From: Luidia sarsii
Taxonomy: Eukaryota > Echinodermata > Asteroidea > Paxillosida > Luidiidae
Assembly (NCBI GenBank): GCA_949987565.1
Contig: OX465112.1
Location: forward strand, 19,999,516 to 20,063,515
Direction: 5' to 3'
DNA length: 64,000 nucleotides
Shown one piece after another: positions 54,901 through 59,802 of the stretch. Position 1 is the stretch's first letter. Every line of letters begins with the position of its first letter. The translations under genes and the position numbers were made by a program. The notes below the pieces were generated by a model. It was not told the origin of the DNA, did not search any database, and saw only the letters and a list, made by a program, of their open reading frames with translations.

Positions 54901-57900
54901 GCCTCCCCTAATAGTCAATTAGTCTTTACTGGGGTGGGGTCGCCAGTCAGAAGCAATTCAACCATTAACCATTTGGCTGTAATATATTATTACAATTATT
55001 ATATGTTAGTGTCTCTATATTTATTCACTAATCTTTGACTGTTATTTTTTCCAGAATGGAGTTACCAAGTCACAGAGTGATCGGGGTCAAGTCCAAGCCT
55101 AATAAAAAGTTGATTGAAGTCCTTCGACCTGTCACTCACAAGTACAACCTGCAAATTGATGCTTTAGTTGTCCACTTGGTAAGAAATGGCTTGTCTTTCC
55201 TGTATGTCTGCAGTGCCATTAATATCTCTGACATGTTCATGAAATAGTTCATTGCGACAGGACCTCCAAATGGTTTTTTTTTCTTTTTTCTTTTTTTCCG
55301 ATGGTGTTATGTGTTCTGGCCCCCGAATCCGGACACAACTATTGTCTAAGTTTTAAGCCAAAGTCTCTTTCCAGCCTACCACGAAACAATATGTAGCATG
55401 ACAAAACCACACAAATGTCCGATTGTGCCAGGTTTGACTCGCTTGTACACATACATGTACATGTAGCGTACTCTTTTCGGTTTATATCACAGGTATAGTG
55501 TTCCCGATTGTTTTAAAGCAAGTTTTGAAAATCGGGGTCCAAATAATCGCGTTTCAAATCGCGATGCAAATAATCATGTTTATTTTGTGTAGTGGAAAAG
55601 GCCCTAGTGTCATCTTAATTCGGCCAATAGAAACTAATTCTACATTTTGTTCCTCTTTACAGAGCACTTCTCCAGTTCCTTTGGATTTAGACATCACAGT
55701 TGCCACATTGGATGGAGGCAAGATTCTCATTGAAACCCTGGAACAGTATGGCGGTAAGTTCATGCAAACCTTCAAAGCTTATCCAGAAACATTTGAACCA
55801 TTAACTGCCATAGATCTCCAGGGATAGGTACTGTATGCATACAATCAATTGTCGTAAACCTATTTGCATCTAAATGAAAGCGGGGTATATCCATATAAAG
55901 ATATGAAGTTAATGGCTGTTAATGATTGTATGCTTCTGACTGGCACCCCTACCCTGCAAATACCAGTTGACTATTTGGGAAGGCTGCCATCTAAGGGCTG
56001 GATAGCTCAGATGGAAAGAGTGCTGGTACACAAAGTTAGACGTCCTGATTCAGTCTTTGCCATTTAAAAAAAAATCCCAATTCTGTGTCATGTTTACACG
56101 ATGAATCCCTTTTGTATAAATGGTGCATATTTGGGAAAGTACCCTCTTGTATGAAGCATACATGTATACTGTATGTGATCCGCTCTGCAAAAAAGGTACT
56201 CAAGGCGCTGTATGCTGTCTCGCGTACCTGGCCATTCCATACCTACGGAGGGTGAAAATAATCATTTTTTCTCCAAAAAAGTGCTTTACTTACATGTATC
56301 TACTATACCTATGTTTTCAATATCCAAAAGTAGCAATGATTAATTTAATTTAAAAAGAATGTTTCTGCTCAATGGTTTCATTTTTTTAGAGTGAAAGAAA
56401 TTGTTTATGTCTTACTGAGATCTTCGGAACAATTCGTCGAATGCTGCATTTTTGCCAAACAAATGAAGTGGTTTTCTACTTTACTATTTTCTCGAAACTC
56501 AGTTGGCGGATTGAGCTGAAATTTTCACAGGTGTGGAATTTCATTCATATGTTGGATCAGACAACGTATGGGTGCTATTCTTTGACCTCGACCAATGTTG
56601 ACTTGTGTTATCCCTTTAAGTACCTTTTTGGCATAGAGGGTCACATACCTGTATGTCCATGTCCAGTATTCTTGAGAACCTTCCAATGTTTGTCTTAGCA
56701 GCTGGTAACTATCAAGCCAGAGCAAGTGTGGGTACAGCAAGCACAGCACTGGCGTCTTCTCTTCCTAAACTTCACAAGTCAGCATCCGAGGAAAGCTTTG
56801 TCAGGAAGTATGATTCCAGACCAGCAATCATGTCACAACTTCAAAGGAGATTTTCAGATGTAAGTTCCTAGATAGGACTATTTGCTTTCATGATTTTCTG
56901 AAAATGTCAGAATTACATATCTTTCATACCAAAATTTGAGATTCAAGAAGTTTCCGTAATCCTTAAAAAAAGGGCTAAGAACCCTTACAGAAACTTTAAT
57001 TTACCAAGTGCCAAGAAAAGGAAAAATATGTCCGTATTATGGAATTTTTGAGTGATGTACACATGTACATATATACATGTATTAGGTAAAATTCGAATTT
57101 GGTAAAGGCTCGATTCATCTTAAAATAGTTATCAGAAATTTCTAATGGAGTTAATTTGTTCAAAAATTCCCGGTAAGTTTTTCCTTAATTGTTAGACTTA
57201 AATTCAAAAAGTGCCATCCACTTTGTGTAATCCCCAACTGCTGCTATTGTCCACATTCTTCTTTGTACATTTCCATCGCTGCTCTGTGCCAAATGAGATG
57301 AAAAAATACCTACTAAAAGTCAAGTGATGTCATGTTAACAGTGGTCGCATAATCGGTCTCCACAATTGGTTGTTTGAATCTGAATGAAAGTGGGGGTGTG
57401 ATCCCTGGAGATATACATCTGTTAATGGTTGAATTGCTTCTGACTGGCGGCTTCATCCCGGCAAAGACTACCGGTAGTTGGCAGCATGTGAAGGCCACCA
57501 TCTAAGGGCTTGATAGCTTAGATGGTAAGAGCATCGGTATGCAAAACCAAAGGTCTTGACTGAGTTTATTTGTTCAATTGATGGAAAGTTCCCAGTCTCT
57601 TTTCCTTGATTTGTTTGAGTTTATTGTGTGTTTGCTTTTCATTTGACAGAGTGGCTCTCATGCAAATGACCGAGCTGATGAAGGCAGAGACAGCAAAGGG
57701 CAGCGCATTGTTCTGAGATCAGATAATACAACAGATGGCTCTATGCAGGAAACCAAGTCACACAATAGGAAATACAAGGCCAGTAACCACGATGCTGAAG
57801 GTGTGTGCACACAACCTCTCTCTCTCTGTCTCTCTGTCTCCCTCTCTGTCTCTCTTCCTTTCTGTCTCTGTCTCTGTCTCTAGAGGTCTCTGTCTGTCTG

Positions 57901-59802
57901 TCTCTCTCTGTCTGTCTGTCTCTCTCTGTCTGTCTGTCTCTCTCTGTCTCTCTCTGTCTCCCTCTCTGTCTCTCTCCCTTTCTGTCTCTCTCTCTCTGTC
58001 TCTCTCTCTCTGTCTCTCTCTCTGTCTCCCTTTCTCTCTCTCTGTCTCTCTCTGTCTGTCTGTCTCTGTCTCTCTTTGTCTGTCTCTGTGTCTGTCTCTG
58101 TCTGTCTCTCTGCATGTCTGAAGGAAATCTGTGGATATTGATGTTTCCCGATCATTCTGGAGTTAGCAGCTATTGATGTAGTAATTTTCACTTCAATAAA
58201 TTGTATTTTCCAGAGTTATACACGATGCTTTCTAGGGCCCAGCGTAGAAGGATGGATGACCAGCGAGGACTGACTATCAAGAATCTGGATCTTCCTGACT
58301 TCTTAAAGAAGCCTACCACAGACACCTCAGCCCATAGGCCTAAGAGTGCGCTGGGCACTCCTTATCAGCGCAACAAGGTGGAGTTCCATCAGACCCATGA
58401 CAACACACAGAGATTCTATGACATGGCCCTGAGGTGTAAGTCGACTCCTCCAACACCTTATAACGAGGACATTGGATTCAAAGAAGGTGTCATACCATCC
58501 CTGGATCAAGCGGATGCTGTCTTTGGCGGTAGAGGGCGGTCTAGCGATATCGCACCAGGCTTCTTTAACGAGTCCATGACTGCTATGCCTGGTGGTTATT
58601 ACGATGACAGTAACTTTGATATATCTTTCTATGGATCTGACAGTAATAGTACGCTTCGACTTGGCGGTGCCAATCAGACAAGCTCTCCGAACATTGCTAA
58701 CTTTAATCCCCCGGTCTCCCCGACTTCTCATTCCATCGATGCCTCAGTTGACTATGACTTCAGAGGAAGAGATTTCTTGTTGAATGGATTTGGTGCTGTA
58801 CTCACTGATGCCAGTGGTGTCATTGCAAAGGCTGATACAAGTTGCAACGATAAGCAGGGTTACGCTGAACGGCAAGAAGCCAGCAGTAGACATTCTGAAT
58901 ATGACTTGGATCAAACCATAACCAAATCCATATCAGCACAGGATTCCTTTCTGCTTCCTCCGCCTCCTGAAGGGTTAGACCAAACCCTTCGTCTTGAAGA
59001 AGCTAACTATTCCCCACCACCTCCTGTAGTCCCTGCCCCCGACAGCCTAGAGATTTGCTCGGGCGATGGTAACCTGCTGTCTCACTCCATGCCGCATGGA
59101 TCTGAGATCATCCAAGGTAGTACCCTCCCGGGTCATGTGACTGACCTATGTCACCAGCCCCTCACTGACACGGACTCAGTCACGTTTGGTGACGACCCGG
59201 TTTCTGACGACATCCTCTTACCTCGAACACCATCACCCTCGACCCATGACCTTGTAATGACCCCACATCAAGATGAGGAGGATGCTTTGCAGGCGCCCAT
59301 CTTTAGCTTCCAGACTGTCACTGCAAATCCAGATGTTCTGGAGTCTGTGGCTCGACCAGAGATGAGCACTGTACCACGCATGGACTCCTCCCAGACCAAT
59401 ACTTCACAAGGAGGAGCTTCCTCTCATGAGACTCCCCAGTTTATAACTTTTCATCCAGCTGCTTCCAATCAAACCGCTGCCCACAAAGAGACCCTTGAAG
59501 ACACCATCTGTCCCGTAAGCTTCTCTCAACCCACCAGTGGCCACTCAAGCACCTTGCAGACTAATATCTACCCAAGTGTACCTTTCATGGAAAGGCAGAC
59601 CTCTGTTGATGCCACGGATAGCGGTGCTGTCCATTCAGCACAGTCTCAGGGCAGCACTTCTTCCTCCAGTGGGTTGATATCTAATCAGGGTATTAACCTT
59701 CAGTGGAAAGTTTCTGCGGGTGTAGGGCAACAAAGGGTTGATGAAAGTAAGTGGGAGACAGTTGTCAAGGATGGGCGCACAATGCGTGCAACATTTGTTT
59801 GA
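25770..59802 (+). CDS. RGS12: Regulator of G-protein signalling, RGS12/RGS14 type, 1,824 aa
   Basis: A GTPase-activating scaffold for Gi/Go alpha subunits that also binds Ras-family GTPases and GDP-bound G-alpha. Exons: 25770-27947, 31502-31609, 41019-41040, 41312-41475, 42482-42568, 43150-43296, 43634-43822, 47847-47940, 49191-49235, 50768-50856, 52054-52218, 53799-53872, 55055-55178, 55663-55753, 56702-56859, 57650-57800, 58214-59802. All junctions are GT-AG and all phases agree. Domains in order: PDZ about 19-97 (GYGF carboxylate loop 30-33), PTB about 289-445, RGS about 806-930, Ras-binding domains about 1046-1119 and 1122-1193, GoLoco about 1297-1315 ending MDDQR. Only RGS12 among human proteins has all of these; RGS14 has RGS-RBD-RBD-GoLoco. 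As the invertebrate gene predates that split, the symbol means the family. Human RGS12 is 1,447 residues; the excess lies mostly in the post-GoLoco tail. An internal ATG exon at 40,077 likely gives a 1,086-residue RGS14-like form. Confidence 0.95.
27980..28165. mobile_element. Penelope-derived fold-back (HHR family A)
   Basis: AGGAGGGCCTGATGTTTCAAT, CCTAGCAGGACCTTTCTC on the left; AATGTCAGTCAGGCCCTCC on the right, then the tail GCATTTTGGTAATTTCAGTC. Starts 33 bp after the first RGS coding exon. Confidence 0.75.
28430..28602 (+). mobile_element. SINE family A, 5' half, interrupted at 28,602
   Basis: TTGGTTGTTGTATCTGAATG, GGGGTGTGATCCCTGGAGAT, CTTCTGACTGG, then GGGCTAGATA at the start of the tRNA part, where it is cut by the 28,603-31,376 transposon. 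The remaining half resumes at 31,377. Confidence 0.85.
28737..30206. mobile_element. Nested hAT-like element, 1.47 kb, 5-bp target duplication
   Basis: Ends CAGTGATGGAAATA and TATTTCCATCACTG are inverted and begin/end CAG...CTG as hAT elements do. GTAAT flanks both sides (28732-28736 and 30207-30211). Interior holds ACATGT repeats and no transposase. It sits inside the 28,603-31,376 transposon, so it is the younger insertion. Confidence 0.85.
30630..30705. repeat. Short triplicated GCCGCGTATTGGGC motif
   Basis: GCCGCGTATTGGGCACCCC, GCCGCGTATTGGGCCC and GCCGCGTATTCAGCC occur in tandem, about 30 bp apart, inside the 2.77-kb transposon. Confidence 0.7.
31377..31480 (+). mobile_element. SINE family A, 3' half after the transposon
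   Basis: Resumes with TAGTTCAGATGGTATTAGAG (A box), CCAAAACCAGAGGTCTGGGG and GGTTTAAGTCCCGTC (B box), in the orientation and register expected if 28,603-31,376 were removed. Confidence 0.85.
31502..31609 (+). CDS. RGS12: RGS12 exon: linker after PTB
   Basis: Acceptor TTCACACGCAG, 36 codons in phase 0 beginning [20 protein letters not shown], donor CCACACCG|GTAAGT. Basic, serine-rich linker between PTB and RGS domains. Begins 22 bp after the split SINE. Confidence 0.8.
31855..31985 (+). mobile_element. Penelope-derived fragment (HHR family A)
   Basis: GCCTTTGAGAATTCAAAGGT, TCTGCTAGGATGGAAACGTCAGGCCC and tail TTTTAGTCAGTAAGCAGTTTGC. An insertion lies in the core. Confidence 0.7.
32080..32610. 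repeat. Degenerate tandem array of ATCCTGCA units
   Basis: At least eight irregular copies of CCTGAATCCTGCAAAATCCTGCAAT-like text, several with TGTGTCAAC and CATGTGCCCT between them, spaced about 35-60 bp. Related text at 9,430-9,740 in CCDC125. No coding sense. RGS12 intron. Confidence 0.75.
34120..34183 (+). other. Candidate extra RGS12 exon (64 bp)
   Basis: Acceptor TTATCTCAG, then a frame reading [21 protein letters not shown] to a donor-like GAA|GTGCGT. The text looks like a phosphosite-rich linker, and the exit phase 0 fits the 22-bp exon at 41,019. The entry phase does not fit the exon ending at 31,609, so it would need another upstream exon or an alternative start. Confidence 0.3.
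34225..34615. mobile_element. Penelope-derived remnants (HHR family A), two opposed arms
   Basis: Left arm with its tail in mirror order (GCAAACCGCTTACTGACTAA ... TTTAGAGAGCCTGATG ... GATCCTAGCAGGACT) near 34,225-34,320, and right arm (GCTTCTAGGATTAAAATG, TTTGGTCATTTTACTGG, AGCAGTTTGCATCA) near 34,520-34,610. Possibly one element with about 200 bp between the arms. Confidence 0.6.
34690..35110. repeat. Dispersed TACATG/GTAC-rich arrays
   Basis: Repeated ACATGTACATGTAC words alternating with unique sequence. No coding meaning. Confidence 0.85.
35800..35940 (-). mobile_element. Penelope-derived fragment (HHR family A), arm with mirrored tail
   Basis: GCAAACTGCTCACTGACTAA, AATGACCTGCAATACATAAAT, AGTTAGAGGGCCTGACATTCCG, then a small insertion and GGACTTTTCTCAAAGGC. 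Shows that the arm plus tail together make about 110 bp. Confidence 0.75.
36960..37065 (+). mobile_element. Penelope-derived fragment (HHR family A)
   Basis: TCTTTGAGAAAGGTCCTGCT, AGGATCGTAACATCAGGCCG with a small internal duplication. RGS12 intron. Confidence 0.65.
37255..37490 (+). mobile_element. SINE family A, 5' body
   Basis: TGCATCCACTTTGTGTGATCC, GGGGTGTGATCCCTGGAGAT, TGGCGCCCCCATCCCGGC, TAGTTGACTACCGG. The tRNA-like part is lost. Confidence 0.75.
37710..38035. mobile_element. MITE-like element with GGGCNGTTTCC ends (copy 1)
   Basis: Starts AGGGCTGTTTCCATTACACC and ends ATATTGGGAACGGCACTTAA; interior TTTTTAGTGGGAATTGAATC is shared with 48,670-49,068. No coding capacity. Confidence 0.6.
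38095..38460. repeat. (TACATG)n array, largest in the window
   Basis: Nearly unbroken TACATG hexamers punctuated by GTGCATG and AATGTACAGTGC. Open in all frames on both strands only because of its composition. RGS12 intron. Confidence 0.95.
38640..39140. repeat. Dispersed TACATGT/GTGGAAGTG array
   Basis: ACATGTGGAAGTGCACATG-like units and TGTACA words, more degenerate than the array before it. Confidence 0.8.
40077..40148 (+). CDS. RGS12: Probable alternative first coding exon of the RGS gene (RGS14-like short form)
   Basis: ATG at 40,077, 24 codons ([20 protein letters not shown] then LAVK), donor GTAAAA|GTAAGT in phase 0, which joins exactly to the 22-bp exon at 41,019. Splicing into it from 31,609 would bring a stop in the expected frame, so it is not an ordinary internal exon. 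The joined text LAVKPLAASDGEL resembles the LAVSDGEL near the start of human RGS14. The resulting protein would lack PDZ and PTB and have 1,086 residues. Confidence 0.6.
40290..40350 (-). mobile_element. Penelope-derived fragment (HHR family A)
   Basis: TTTTTTGATCCTAGCAGGAC and CTTTCTCAATGGCA. Short arm remnant directly before a TACATG array. Confidence 0.6.
40378..40780. repeat. (TACATG)n array
   Basis: ACATGTACATGTAC runs including one 40-bp palindrome around 40,395-40,450 (CATGTAGACCTACATG ... CATGTAGGTCTACATG). RGS12 intron. Confidence 0.88.
41019..41475 (+). CDS. RGS12: RGS12 exons: 22-bp microexon and start of RGS domain
   Basis: Exon 41019-41040 (22 bp) between TTTCTCCACAG and GTATGT encodes PLAASDG plus one base. 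Exon 41312-41475 adds ELDAADD... and the first part of the RGS box, [20 protein letters not shown], to the donor TTCACG|GTAACT. The SW...F..LL.D..GL.. pattern is the usual start of the RGS fold. Confidence 0.9.
42040..42250 (-). mobile_element. tRNA-derived SINE, family B (minus)
   Basis: GGCAGGATTCGAACCTCGAC (B box complement), CTTAACCATCTGACCATCGAG, GTACCGTGTTGCATCATAG, then CAATGAGGGTTTGCCC. Confidence 0.82.
42482..43822 (+). CDS. RGS12: RGS12 exons: remainder of RGS domain
   Basis: Exons 42482-42568 ([19 protein letters not shown]...), 43150-43296 ([18 protein letters not shown]...) and 43634-43822 ([20 protein letters not shown]...). They contain the classical RGS contacts: FSEEN with its Gi-contacting Glu-Asn, FW.AC, and the closing D.Y.RFLKS. 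The donor after 43,296 is weak (CAG|GTTGGT). The last exon continues into a lysine-rich linker, [11 protein letters not shown]. Confidence 0.95.
42680..42990 (-). mobile_element. SINE family A (minus), degenerate
   Basis: CTTGACTGGACTTGGATTTT, GGCTGAGCTATCCAGCCCTT, CCCAAATAGCCAGCTACC, with an unrelated purine-rich stretch in the tRNA region. Confidence 0.7.
43360..43510. mobile_element. Penelope-derived fold-back (HHR family A)
   Basis: TTAGGAGGGGCTGACGTTTG, ATCCTAG and ACTTTGAAAAAGGTCCTGCT, then GAAACATGAGGCCCTCC and the tail GCATTTTGGTCATTTCATTC. RGS12 intron. Confidence 0.72.
43952..44232. mobile_element. MITE with AAGCCCTTTT ends
   Basis: AAAGCCCTTTTCAGACGACGCT at the left and AGCGTCGTGTTAAAAGGGCTT at the right are inverted with few mismatches. 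Interior non-coding. Confidence 0.75.
44240..45590. other. RGS12 intron, nothing recognised
   Basis: AT-rich. No exon-like frame with splice sites and no repeat ends seen. Confidence 0.4.
45600..45760. repeat. Dispersed repeat family C
   Basis: ACAAGCGAGTCAAACCTGGC, GACTGAAGAGTCTTTGTTT, GGATTCGGACGGCCC. Inverted relative to 55,313-55,450, and shared in part with 60,500-60,640, 32,232-32,340 and 18,541. Confidence 0.7.
46805..46965. mobile_element. Penelope-derived fold-back (HHR family A)
   Basis: GAGGAGGGCCCGATGTTTTG, ATCCTAGCAGAACC and GCCTTTGAGAAAGGTCCTGCT, AAACGTCAGGCACTCC with tail ending TTTGCAACATTTGGGCATAC. Confidence 0.78.
46970..47840. other. RGS12 intron, nothing recognised
   Basis: No exon or repeat with definable ends. 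Short open frames here lack codon regularity and splice sites. Confidence 0.4.
47847..50856 (+). CDS. RGS12: RGS12 exons: linker between RGS and Ras-binding domains
   Basis: Exons 47847-47940 ([20 protein letters not shown], then [11 protein letters not shown]), 49191-49235 ([15 protein letters not shown]) and 50768-50856 ([20 protein letters not shown]...). Phases 1, 1 and 0 agree. A basic, probably disordered linker with candidate phosphorylation sites. The intron between the second and third exon carries the Penelope-like element. Confidence 0.85.
48015..48160. mobile_element. Penelope-derived element with duplicated core
   Basis: AAAAGTTAGAGGGCCTGACG, then CTGCTAGGATCGAAAGGTCAGGCC twice in tandem, then CTCTAACTTTTGAG and the tail ATGTATTGCAGGTCATTTTAG. 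The doubled part is the ribozyme 3' half. Confidence 0.78.
48670..49068. mobile_element. MITE-like element with GGGCCGTTTC ends (copy 2)
   Basis: AGGGCCGTTTCAAACTCCAC at the left and TAGTGGGAATGGCCATT at the right; interior TTTTTAGTGGGAATTGAATT and GGAATGCTCCACTG shared with copy 1 at 37,710. A fragment also lies at about 55,500-55,610. Confidence 0.6.
49448..49485 (-). ncRNA. Hammerhead-ribozyme-like motif, family A, left arm
   Basis: Same sequence as 50219-50257 but on the minus strand, which is the sense strand of the endonuclease, near the 3' end of the element. Stem I GCCU/AGGC, core UUGAGAA, stem II GGUCC/GGAUC, GAAAC, cleavage triplet GUC. Confidence 0.62.
49759..50043 (-). pseudogene. 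GIY-YIG endonuclease domain remnant of a Penelope-like element
   Basis: Open frame containing [20 protein letters not shown], then [13 protein letters not shown] and [11 protein letters not shown]. The IYLI ... YVGETK pair is the GIY-YIG motif of Penelope-like elements, the SC..C before it is the family's cysteine pair, and GHRS...PVG.HF is the usual follow-on. Compared with the family, the stretch between NTL and GHRS is short by about four residues, which removes the place of the catalytic arginine. No reverse transcriptase lies upstream, so this is a dead fragment. Confidence 0.85.
50219..50257 (+). ncRNA. Hammerhead-ribozyme-like motif, family A, right arm
   Basis: Stem I strand GCCU at 50219-50222; core UUGAGAA at 50223-50229; A; stem II GGUCC (50231-50235), loop UGCUA, GGAUC (50241-50245); GAAA (50246-50249); C then G as a one-pair helix III; GUC cleavage triplet ending 50253; AGGC (50254-50257) closing stem I. 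Against the consensus CUGANGA ... GAAA ... UH, only positions 3 and 8 differ, C to U and G to A. Those two bases pair with each other in known hammerhead structures, so pairing is kept. Confidence 0.62.
50900..51250 (+). repeat. Three tandem ~112-bp units with hairpin centres
   Basis: Units of GAAGGTTTGC(A/G)(C/T)(G/T)... GTGGAAGTACAAATTGGAAG ... TCATCTCTTGTG ... GAGTGTGGCTCTGA ... AGAGCCGGTCACTCAGTCAG. Related to 11,333-11,470 and to the repeat around hammerhead family B at 17,270-17,420. RGS12 intron. Confidence 0.85.
51260..52053. other. RGS12 intron, nothing recognised
   Basis: No exon or named repeat. The stretch 51,715-51,860 (GATTTCACGAAACATC ... TTCTTGAAATGGGC) may be another small fold-back but its ends are unclear. 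Confidence 0.35.
52054..53872 (+). CDS. RGS12: RGS12 exons: Ras-binding domain 1
   Basis: Exon 52054-52218 ([55 protein letters not shown]) and exon 53799-53872 ([24 protein letters not shown]). The pattern CRLVFPND....[12 protein letters not shown] is the beta-hairpin and first helix of a ubiquitin-like Raf/RGS Ras-binding domain, equivalent to CCVYLPDG...ARPGLTIRDML of RGS14. Confidence 0.92.
52405..52660. mobile_element. Two SINE family A copies in inverted arrangement
   Basis: Minus copy (GGGACTTGAACCCGAGATCT, TCTGAGCTATCCAGCCC) meets a plus copy fragment (AATCCAGAGGTCTTGGGTTT, AAGTCCCGGTCCAGTG, TTCAAAAGTTCCCAGTCAG), so the tRNA-like parts can fold back. Confidence 0.8.
53014..53183. mobile_element. 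Fold-back MITE, GGGGTCGATTTCAC ends
   Basis: GGGGTCGATTTCACTAACTC, TTTGTGATCATCGCAAATGC, CAAAAT on the left; ATTTTGGCATTTGCAATAAT, CACAAAGTGTAAGTGAATTC, GGTCCC on the right. Nearly the entire 170 bp can form one stem with a CTTAGCG-ish centre. RGS12 intron. Confidence 0.85.
54070..54245. mobile_element. Penelope-derived fold-back, near-perfect palindrome (HHR family A)
   Basis: TTAAAAGTTAGAGGGCCTGA, CGTTTCAATGGTAGCAGGAC, CTTTCTCAAAGGC is followed after only four bases by its reverse complement. Left arm also keeps the mirrored tail (GCAAACTGCACACTGACTAT). The right arm carries a family A hammerhead-like motif with one stem II mismatch (GCAUC for GGAUC). Confidence 0.85.
54290..54570 (+). pseudogene. 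Degraded LINE reverse-transcriptase C-terminal fragment
   Basis: Frame 1 reads [20 protein letters not shown], a shifted frame reads [20 protein letters not shown], then [15 protein letters not shown]. The order (LHxxAPxYLxELI, GDRAFxVAAPxLWNSLP, RLKTxLF) is the standard C-terminal tail of non-LTR retrotransposon polymerases. At least two frameshifts and a stop. Confidence 0.7.
54755..54975 (-). mobile_element. SINE family A (minus)
   Basis: GGGACTTGAACTCGAGACCT, TCTGAGGTATCCAGCCC, GTCAATTAGTCTTTACTGGG, CGCCAGTCAGAAGCAATTC. Ends about 80 bp before the next RGS12 exon. Confidence 0.85.
55055..55753 (+). CDS. RGS12: RGS12 exons: Ras-binding domain 2
   Basis: Exons 55055-55178 ([42 protein letters not shown]) and 55663-55753 ([30 protein letters not shown]). 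Aligns with the second RBD of RGS14 (VRISAKPTKRLQEALQPIL ... [20 protein letters not shown]). Confidence 0.92.
55313..55450. repeat. Dispersed repeat family C
   Basis: CCCCGAATCCGGACACAACT, AGTCTCTTTCCAGCCTACCA, CCAGGTTTGACTCGCTTGTA. Inverted relative to 45,600-45,760. Confidence 0.7.
55855..56035 (+). mobile_element. SINE family A, 3'-truncated
   Basis: ATCTAAATGAAAGCGGGG, GCTTCTGACTGGCACCCC, GGGCTGGATAGCTCAGATGG; stops before the B box. Confidence 0.78.
56702..57800 (+). CDS. RGS12: RGS12 exons: linker between RBD2 and GoLoco
   Basis: Exons 56702-56859 ([20 protein letters not shown] ... [25 protein letters not shown]) and 57650-57800 ([20 protein letters not shown] ...). Phase 1 entry, 0 between, 1 exit. 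The segment [10 protein letters not shown] is conserved-looking and helical; the rest is polar and probably disordered. Confidence 0.85.
57150..57605 (+). mobile_element. SINE family A, with a preceding tail fragment
   Basis: TTCAAAAATTCCCGGTAAG (tail text), then GTGCCATCCACTTTGTGTAA, GGGGGTGTGATCCCTGGAGA, CTTCTGACTGGCGGC, GGGCTTGATAGCTTAGATGG and a tail CAGTCTCTTTTCCTTGATTTG. Ends 45 bp before an RGS12 exon. Confidence 0.82.
57815..58118. repeat. (CTGT)n/(CT)n pyrimidine tract beside the GoLoco exon
   Basis: About 300 bp of CTCTCTGTCTCTGTC text starting 15 bp after the donor of the exon ending at 57,800. Frames give only Ser-Leu repeats or Arg-Asp-Glu repeats. Confidence 0.92.
58214..59802 (+). 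CDS. RGS12: RGS12 last coding exon: GoLoco motif and C-terminal tail
   Basis: Acceptor TTGTATTTTCCAG; begins [19 protein letters not shown], which fits the GoLoco consensus including the Asp-Gln-Arg triad that reaches into the nucleotide pocket of Gi-alpha-[11 protein letters not shown] follows, as LPEFL does in RGS14. The remaining ~500 residues are disordered, rich in Ser, Thr, Pro, Asp, with PPPPEG and [10 protein letters not shown] proline runs that could bind SH3 or WW domains. Stop TGA at 59,800. Confidence 0.95.

Noticed and set aside
57741..58191. Frames of about 125 residues in the CTGT tract
   Set aside because: Low-complexity Ser-Leu or Arg-Asp-Glu text within an intron between two well-supported RGS12 exons.
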